Origin: Planctomycetota bacterium
Lineage (GTDB): Bacteria > Planctomycetota > Planctomycetia > Pirellulales > UBA1268
Direction of reading: 5' to 3'
Assembly (NCBI GenBank): GCA_003669605.1
Contig: QWOP01000003.1
Span: 1-50,350, forward strand
DNA: 50,350 nucleotides
Both the position numbers and the translations under genes were made by a program. The notes beneath the pieces are model-generated. The model did not search any database. It worked only from the letters and a program-made list of their open reading frames with translations, and was not told the DNA's origin. Positions 45,575 through 50,350 of this stretch are shown here, piece after piece (within the stretch, counting starts at the first letter, position 1; every line of letters begins with the position of its first letter).

Positions 45575-46902
45575 CAGTCCCCTCCCAGCCCCTGCCACCG
45601 TCGCGCCCCCGGAGCCACGACGCGTTCGCCCGCGCCCGCCAGCTGATCCCCGGGGGGGTCAACTCGCCGGCCCGTGCCTTCGGCGGGGTGGGGGGGGAGC
45701 CGATCTTCTTCTCCCATGCGCAGGGCCAATGGCTCAGCGATATCGATGGCCACCGCTACCTTGACTTCATCGGTTCGTGGGGGCCGATGATTCTCGGCCA
45801 CCGCCACCCCAGGGTGGTGGCGGCGATCGAGTCGGCACTGGCCCACGGCACAAGTTTCGGTGCGCCCACCGAAGGGGAGAGCCATCTGGCGGAGTTGATC
45901 ATCAACGCCGTCCCCTCGATCGAGAAGGTGCGGATGGTGAGTTCGGGCACCGAGGCGACGATGAGCGCCGTGCGTCTGGCCCGCGGATTTACGGGGCGGA
46001 CTGGGATCGTGAAATTCGCCGGCAACTACCATGGCCACGTCGACTCGCTCCTGGTGGCCGCCGGATCGTCGGCAGCCACCCTTGGTGTCCCCGATTCGCC
46101 CGGCGTCACTCCGGGGGCCACGCAAGACACCTTTGTCCTCGCCTACAACCAGCCGCAGCAACTGGAAGAACTGTTCGCCGCCCGTGGGGAGCAGATCGCA
46201 GGAGTGATCCTTGAACCGGTCGTCGGCAACATGGGCCTTGTGCCCCCCGCGCCCGAATTCCTCGCTGCAGTCCGACGTCTGACACTCGCCCGCGGGGCGC
46301 TGCTGGTGTTCGACGAAGTGATGACGGGATTCCGCCTCGCTTACGGCGGCGCCCAGGAGCTCCTCGGCGTCACGCCCGATCTGACGACCCTCGGCAAGAT
46401 CGTCGGCGGAGGACTGCCGCTGGGGGCCTACGGCGGACGGCGTGACATCATGGACCACATCCTTCCGGCCGGGAAGGTTTTCCAGGCCGGCACGCTCTCC
46501 GGCAATCCTCTCGCGGTGGCTGCCGGCACGGCAACGCTCGAGGAACTCCGCGACCATCCGCCCTACGCCCTGCTTGAGCGCCACGGCCGCCGCCTCGAGG
46601 AGGGCTTCGGCGCAGCGGCAGCCGCTGCCGGAGTCCCGGTGTCAGTCCAGCGTCGCGGCAGCATGCTGACGATGTTCTTCCAGCACGGCTCGCCGCACCT
46701 CGTGGTCGATTGGGAGACCGCCTCAGCGAGCGATACGCAGGCCTATGCCCGGTTCTTCTGGGGGATGATCAACCGCGGTTTCTATCTCCCCTGCAGCCAG
46801 TACGAAGCGCTCTTTTTCTCATCGGCCCACACCGACGCTGACATCGAGGCGACCGTCGAGGCCGCCACCGAGGTGCTCGCCGGGGGGGGCGTGCGGCTCT
46901 GA
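45571..46902 (+). CDS. hemL: glutamate-1-semialdehyde 2,1-aminomutase
   Basis: PLP enzyme converting glutamate-1-semialdehyde to 5-aminolevulinate for haem. The 443-residue protein contains PGGVNSPARAFGGVGGEP at the N-terminus, SSGTEATMSAVRLARG, FAGNYHGHVDSLL, FDEVMTGFR and TLGKIVGGGLPLGAYGG with the PLP lysine at 276, followed by GTLSGNPLAVAAG. All are diagnostic. Its ATG overlaps the kinase stop (ATGA), so translation is probably coupled to the kinase. It converges with the EEP-fold gene; a strong hairpin lies between them. No other haem genes are adjacent. The product would feed the haem demand implied by the CxxCH proteins, an inference only. Confidence 0.96.
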   Translation: MTVPSQPLPPSRPRSHDAFARARQLIPGGVNSPARAFGGVGGEPIFFSHAQGQWLSDIDGHRYLDFIGSWGPMILGHRHPRVVAAIESALAHGTSFGAPTEGESHLAELIINAVPSIEKVRMVSSGTEATMSAVRLARGFTGRTGIVKFAGNYHGHVDSLLVAAGSSAATLGVPDSPGVTPGATQDTFVLAYNQPQQLEELFAARGEQIAGVILEPVVGNMGLVPPAPEFLAAVRRLTLARGALLVFDEVMTGFRLAYGGAQELLGVTPDLTTLGKIVGGGLPLGAYGGRRDIMDHILPAGKVFQAGTLSGNPLAVAAGTATLEELRDHPPYALLERHGRRLEEGFGAAAAAAGVPVSVQRRGSMLTMFFQHGSPHLVVDWETASASDTQAYARFFWGMINRGFYLPCSQYEALFFSSAHTDADIEATVEAATEVLAGGGVRL

Positions 46903-46927
46903 CGGCGCTGCATCTTTTCACGGCCCG

Positions 46928-46956
46928 TGGAAAAAGTCCTCCATGACCTTTTTCCA
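46928..46956. terminator. hairpin between convergent hemL and EEP genes
   Basis: TGGAAAAAG-(11 nt)-CTTTTTCCA forms a perfect 9-bp stem. The A/T-rich stem gives a run of five U in the second arm on either strand, so it could end transcription from both hemL and the minus-strand gene. A second GC-rich hairpin, CCGCC-TCG-GGCGG, lies at 46999-47011. Confidence 0.45.
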
Positions 46957-47022
46957 CTCAGGACACCGCCGGTTTTCTCGAGTGCTACGCACGTCCGACC
47001 GCCTCGGGCGGCCGCGTGGGGA

Positions 47023-47742
47023 TCACTCCGCTTGATCGAGATGGAAGTCGATCACCAGCGGAAGATGGTCGGATGCCACGCGGGTCAGGCTTGTGCGGAC
47101 GACTCCGGCATGACGCACGAGGATCCCGCCACGGACAAACGCCTTGTCGAGGGCGCCGAGGGCGAGCCAGGCAGGAAACGACCGGAAGCGGGAGGCGGGG
47201 CTGGTCACCTGCCGAAATCCCCCCGTGGCGAGAGCCCCGCCGGCGAGGGTGTTGCGCCAGTCGTTGAAGTCGCCCACCAAGAGCGTGGGATGGTCGAGAG
47301 CAGCGCGGAACAGCACGTGGTCGAGGAGCCGTCCGACCTGCCAGTGTCGCTCGCTTTCGGCAAGGCCTAGATGGGTATGAACCACGTGCAGCGGTCCCTC
47401 CGGGGTGTCGATCAGCACCAGTTGTGCGCCGCGGGGCTTGCGCATCCCCTGGCGGAGCGAGACACGGTGGCGGCTCCCGAACGGCCAGCGGGAGAGGATC
47501 AGGTTCCCGTAGGTGCCCTGGCCCACAGGGACGTTGGCTTGGAAGAGCGAATGGCTCCTGAAAACCCGGGACAGCAGCCGCGGCTGGTCGTCGAATCCAC
47601 TCCGCCGCACCAGGCGGTCCACCTCCTGGAGGCAGACGATGTCGGGGTTCTCCGCCTCGATGCCGTCGATTATTCGGCGGAGAACATAGCGGCGGTCGCG
47701 GCCCCCGATGCCCTTATGGATGTTCCAGGAGAGGAGCCGCAT
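47023..47742 (-). CDS. endonuclease/exonuclease/phosphatase-fold protein
   Basis: Metal-dependent phosphodiesterase or phosphatase of the EEP superfamily; substrate unknown (nucleic acid, phospholipid or inositol phosphate are all seen in the family). The 239 residues give the full motif set: MRLLSWNIHKG, CLQEVDR, VVHTHLGL, LVGDFNDW and VASDHLPLVIDF. No signal peptide is present. ATG 47742 starts directly at the first motif; a longer reading to 47910 lies inside the upstream gene. The stop of the upstream CopZ-N-like gene and this ATG are one base apart (TGACATG), implying translational coupling. It resembles YafD/ElsH-type small EEP proteins. Confidence 0.87.
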   Translation of the reverse strand: MRLLSWNIHKGIGGRDRRYVLRRIIDGIEAENPDIVCLQEVDRLVRRSGFDDQPRLLSRVFRSHSLFQANVPVGQGTYGNLILSRWPFGSRHRVSLRQGMRKPRGAQLVLIDTPEGPLHVVHTHLGLAESERHWQVGRLLDHVLFRAALDHPTLLVGDFNDWRNTLAGGALATGGFRQVTSPASRFRSFPAWLALGALDKAFVRGGILVRHAGVVRTSLTRVASDHLPLVIDFHLDQAE

Positions 47743-47743
47743 G

Positions 47744-48196
47744 TCACCCGCCGGCTGCGGCCCGGCGCCGGAGGTAGAAACGCTGCACACGGGCCACGCA
47801 CGATCGGCCGTCGGCCGACTTGAGGATGCACTTCGCCCCCGGCTCCGCCGCCCGTCGCACCACCTCGCGGACCCGCGTCGGCTCTCCCTCGGCGAGATCG
47901 GCGTCGACATCCTCGCACGTCAGGCCGTGGCAGTTGCAAAGCACCCCGGTGGGATCCTTCGGCCAGTGGATGCCCGTCGCCCGCGACACTTCAACGATCC
48001 GCTCCAAGCCGTCGAAATAGGCAACGGGGCAGTTCTCGCTGTCGCACCATGCTGCCGGTTCGGCGAGCGACTCGGCATCGGCGGCAGCCAGATGGGCCCG
48101 CAACGTCGCCGCGCCGACAGCCTGCCCTTCGGCGCCGCAGCGTGGGCACAGCGGCCGGGCGGATTGTTCCGGTTCCTTGCAGAAAGCCTTGTTCAT
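47744..48196 (-). CDS. cysteine-rich CopZ N-terminal-domain-like protein
   Basis: Probably binds an iron-sulfur cluster and zinc, like the N-terminal domain of Archaeoglobus CopZ. The 150-residue protein has ten cysteines, at 6, 17, 20, 51, 56, 87, 89, 94, 123 and 133. CPRCG and AWCDSENCPVAYFDG are followed by VLCNCHGLTCEDV, the last resembling BFD-like [2Fe-2S] sites. The heavy-metal-associated domain that carries copper in full CopZ is missing, so this is a stand-alone version. ATG 48196 gives a natural N-terminus; the open frame runs much further upstream but is antisense to the isomerase gene. It is coupled to the EEP gene downstream. Confidence 0.78.
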   Translation of the reverse strand: MNKAFCKEPEQSARPLCPRCGAEGQAVGAATLRAHLAAADAESLAEPAAWCDSENCPVAYFDGLERIVEVSRATGIHWPKDPTGVLCNCHGLTCEDVDADLAEGEPTRVREVVRRAAEPGAKCILKSADGRSCVARVQRFYLRRRAAAGG

Positions 48197-48247
48197 GGGT
48201 TGTAGTGTACCGTTTGCGGCGCCAAATCCCTCTTCTGCAGGCCCCCC

Positions 48248-49153
48248 ATGCACGGCCACGACGACATCCGCATCGGCACCCTTCTTCCCGCCCACGAACG
48301 CACTCCGGAGGTCGTTGCGCAACTCCTCCCCCTGGGGTTCGAATCGTTTCAGCTGAGTTTTGGCCGGAGTCTCTCCGGCCGCGACCTCCCCGACCTGGCC
48401 CGACGGCTTCGGGAGGTCCTCTCTGCCCACAACAGTGCCGGCGCCGAACCAGCCCCGCAGATCAGTTGTCTGGGCGTCTACGGCAACCCGCTGGTGAGCC
48501 CTGAGACGGTTGTCGATTGGGAGCGACTGATCGACGCCGCCGCCGACTTCGACTGCGATCTGGTGTCCGGCTTCGCGGGGCGGATCCCCGGCCGTCCCGT
48601 CCCGGAATCGTTTCCGCGCTTCGCCGACGTCTTCCGGCCGCTGGCGGCCCGCGCCGCCGACCGCGGCGTGAAGTTGGCCTTCGAGAACTGCGACAAGCGG
48701 GGCGACTGGCTCTCGGGCGACTGGAACATCGCTCATGCCCCCAAGGCTTGGGAGGGGATGTTCGAAGCGGTGCCCAGCCCGGTGTTGGGCCTGCAATGGG
48801 AGCCCTGCCACCAGATCGTCAGTTTCGTCGATCCCCTCCCGCAGCTGCGCCAGTGGGCCCACCGCATCTGGCACATCCATGGGAAGGATGCCAGCGTGCT
48901 TTGGGACGTGATCCGGGAGCATGGAATCCGCGGCGGAGTGCCCTACGTCTACCACCGCACCCCAGGCTTTGGCGACACCGACTGGACGGCGGTGATTTCG
49001 ACGCTGCGGATGGCGGGCTGGCAGGGGAGCATCGACATCGAGGGGTTTCACGACCCGGTCTACCGTGATCGGCTCGAGACCACCGGCCAAGTGGCGGCGC
49101 TTTCCTATCTCAAGCGCTGCCGCGGCGGAGACTACGTGCCCAACATATATTGA
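48248..49153 (+). CDS. sugar phosphate isomerase/epimerase-like TIM barrel
   Basis: Xylose isomerase-like TIM-barrel (AP endonuclease 2 superfamily) of unknown substrate, a family multiplied in planctomycetes. The 301 residues show LPLGFESFQLSFG, LVSGFAGRIPGRPVPES, KLAFENCDKRGDW, GLQWEPCHQIVSFVDP, RIWHIHGKDA and GSIDIEGFHDP, with Glu, His and Asp at the ends of successive strands as expected for a metal site. The ATG lies 51 bp from the divergent CopZ-N-like gene. The 3' end overlaps the convergent DapA-family gene by 22 bp. No signal peptide, so probably cytosolic. Confidence 0.85.
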   Translation: MHGHDDIRIGTLLPAHERTPEVVAQLLPLGFESFQLSFGRSLSGRDLPDLARRLREVLSAHNSAGAEPAPQISCLGVYGNPLVSPETVVDWERLIDAAADFDCDLVSGFAGRIPGRPVPESFPRFADVFRPLAARAADRGVKLAFENCDKRGDWLSGDWNIAHAPKAWEGMFEAVPSPVLGLQWEPCHQIVSFVDPLPQLRQWAHRIWHIHGKDASVLWDVIREHGIRGGVPYVYHRTPGFGDTDWTAVISTLRMAGWQGSIDIEGFHDPVYRDRLETTGQVAALSYLKRCRGGDYVPNIY

Positions 49154-50151
49154 GCAGCCGAGGTCTCCGCAGCCATCGCGGCAGCGATGCGATCGAGGAT
49201 TGCGGCCAGGATTTCGCGGTCGGAGTCGGGCCGCCGTGGGCTCCCCGGGCAGGGCTCGTCGCATCCGATCCAGCCCCGCAGCAGGAGCACCTGGGCCAGC
49301 GAGTGTTTGTAGGCAGGAATCGGCCTGCGGAAGGCGAAGTCGCCGAGGGCCTGGAGGGCGTCGTCGAGTTCGTCGCAGCGGTCGTCACCTGCTGTCCACC
49401 AAGCATCCCGTTTGGCAAAGGCCTCCGGGGCGGCAGTCGAGAGTCCGAGGAGCCAGTCGCTGCCGTAGCGCACCATATCGATGGCTAGGTCGTTGCCGGT
49501 GTAGACCCGGAATTCCGGGCGTTCGCGGTCGCGGAGGGCGAGGCGTTGCCATTCGAGCCGGCGCGAGAGCGACGAATGTTTCGCGCCATGGCAGTTGGGG
49601 ATGTGGAGCAGATCGCGCCACGCCTGGAGGGACAGGATCCTGCCGCTGGGCACGAAGAGGGGCGAGAGTTCGAAGCCGATAAACGCGGGCAGCCTGGCGG
49701 CCAGACGCTCGATCCGCCCGACGACATCGACCTCGCTGCCGGCATTGAGCCCGGAGGAAGGGAAGATCACCGGCGTCGCCCCGGCGGCGAGGATCGGCTC
49801 GCAGAGGGCAAGGTAGGCCGCCTCGTCGAAGCGGTCGCCGGCTGAGTCGACGACGCACGCCCCGGCGACGAGGTCACCCGGCCGCGAGGCCCCAATGGCT
49901 CCCCTGGCGACGGTGAGCACCTGCCGGCGCGTGGCCTCGTCGAGAAGGTGGACGTAGCCGGTGTCCATGTTGACCGCCGGGACGATCCCCGCCGCTGCGG
50001 TGCGGGCGACATGGGCCGCAAAGGCATCCCAATCAATGGTGCCCGACAGAGTAAAGGGGAGGAGAACGGCCGAGATACCCCGAATCGGGCGCCGCTGCGC
50101 GGCTGTCCGCAAGCTCTCCAGGTTCACGGCGCTCGATGTCGGCGCGGCCAT
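49132..50151 (-). CDS. DapA-family (DHDPS/N-acetylneuraminate lyase-like) protein
   Basis: Class I Schiff-base lyase/synthase-like barrel; substrate unknown. The 339 residues contain ISAVLLPFTLSGTIDWDAFAAHVART, VIFPSSGLN, CHGAKHSSL with candidate Schiff-base Lys191 and VYTGNDLAIDMVRYGSDWLLG. The usual TTGE and the catalytic Tyr of true dihydrodipicolinate synthase are not evident (NMDTGYVHL is found instead), so a dapA symbol is unjustified. ATG 50151 has AGGGA about nine bases upstream; ATG 50205 is in frame and possible. It converges with the sugar isomerase-like gene and overlaps its last 22 bp. Neighbour content hints at sugar-acid catabolism. Confidence 0.82.
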   Translation of the reverse strand: MAAPTSSAVNLESLRTAAQRRPIRGISAVLLPFTLSGTIDWDAFAAHVARTAAAGIVPAVNMDTGYVHLLDEATRRQVLTVARGAIGASRPGDLVAGACVVDSAGDRFDEAAYLALCEPILAAGATPVIFPSSGLNAGSEVDVVGRIERLAARLPAFIGFELSPLFVPSGRILSLQAWRDLLHIPNCHGAKHSSLSRRLEWQRLALRDRERPEFRVYTGNDLAIDMVRYGSDWLLGLSTAAPEAFAKRDAWWTAGDDRCDELDDALQALGDFAFRRPIPAYKHSLAQVLLLRGWIGCDEPCPGSPRRPDSDREILAAILDRIAAAMAAETSAAQYMLGT

Positions 50152-50163
50152 CACGGTTTTCCC

Positions 50164-50220
50164 TGTGCCAGACAACTGGGCCACATAAAACTGGGCCAGA
50201 AACATTGGGCCAGACAACGC
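50164..50220. repeat. short repeats in the leader of the DapA-like gene
   Basis: CTGGGCCA at 50176-50183 and 50191-50198 and TTGGGCCA at 50205-50212 are spaced about 15 bp apart. GCCAGACAAC flanks the set at 50167-50176 and 50209-50218. They could be repeated operator half-sites or slippage products. If translation starts at 50205 instead of 50151, part of them would be coding. Confidence 0.45.
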
Positions 50221-50240
50221 ATCATGGCATCATGGACGTC

Positions 50241-50261
50241 CCCCCGACAATGCTTCGGGGG
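50241..50261. other. GC-rich hairpin upstream of the DapA-like gene
   Basis: CCCCCGA-(7 nt)-TCGGGGG is a perfect 7-bp stem about 90 bp upstream of the minus-strand start at 50151. No T-run follows on either strand, so it is not a typical terminator. It might be leader RNA structure or end an unseen transcript. Confidence 0.4.
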
Positions 50262-50350
50262 CGCACCTGACTCACCACCCCTGCGAGACGACCCAATCAA
50301 GCAGTCCGGCGTGAAACCGAACTCCGCGCAGCTCCCATGCATGACGATCC

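Noticed and set aside
48336..48345. GGTTCGAATC resembling a tRNA T-loop
   Set aside because: It lies in the isomerase-like coding sequence and no acceptor, D or anticodon stems can be built around it.
47744..49264. Extension of the cysteine-rich protein to 506 residues
   Set aside because: The extra N-terminal part is antisense to the sugar isomerase-like gene; only residues from the ATG at 48196 carry family motifs.
50224..50350. Plus-strand open frame from ATG 50224 to the window end
   Set aside because: About 42 open codons without ribosome-binding site or family character, crossing a GC hairpin; not enough to call a partial gene.

Overview
The window looks like chromosomal DNA of a high-GC planctomycete, most likely Pirellulales-type. 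The main evidence is a set of families that are strongly expanded in that phylum. These are two PSCyt1/DUF1549/DUF1553 proteins with CxxCH haem sites, three DUF1501 proteins, one DUF1592-type cytochrome protein with a DUF1552 partner, and several TIM-barrel sugar isomerase-like proteins. I see no rRNA, tRNA, insertion sequence, prophage or CRISPR array. Genes fill most of the window, and many neighbours overlap by 4 nt (ATGA or GTGA).

Layout. 0-5.3 kb is the edge of a surface-polysaccharide locus: wecB translationally coupled to a GT4-like glycosyltransferase on the minus strand, a divergent WbpA-type nucleotide-sugar dehydrogenase, and a GT2 glycosyltransferase. 5.3-8.3 kb holds a RidA protein, an aldolase-like TIM barrel and a divergent class I xylose isomerase-like protein with an altered metal site. 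8.4-18.6 kb is a plus-strand run of exported planctomycete proteins (PSCyt1/DUF1553, DUF1501, DUF1592, DUF1552), broken by an inverted secreted hydrolase gene. 18.7-27.4 kb is housekeeping: DUF1801, a PfkB kinase, citramalate synthase, a DUF4239 membrane protein, FtsK with a strongly acidic tail, and a DMT-type transporter.

27.4-35.7 kb is a minus-strand cluster of five exported proteins. In transcription order they are DUF1501, PSCyt1/DUF1553 with a LamG-like domain, DUF1501, an exported intradiol ring-cleavage dioxygenase and a TlpA-like thioredoxin. This is the best candidate for an uncharacterised system: haem-binding, Tat-exported and oxygenase proteins together suggest periplasmic processing of an aromatic or polymeric substrate. 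35.9-38.4 kb is the 5-oxoprolinase operon pxpBCA with 4-nt overlaps. 38.4-43.4 kb holds a large exported protein I do not recognise, then truB overlapping an MmgE/PrpD gene. 43.6-46.9 kb couples a membrane Ser/Thr kinase to hemL through an ATGA overlap. 47.0-50.2 kb contains an EEP-fold hydrolase behind a cysteine-rich CopZ-N-like protein, a divergent sugar isomerase-like protein, and a DapA-family protein whose 3' end overlaps the isomerase gene.

Limits: functions come from motif recognition by reading, not from searches. Start codons were chosen from family N-termini, ATG/GTG/TTG choice and visible ribosome-binding sites. Promoters could not be called reliably.
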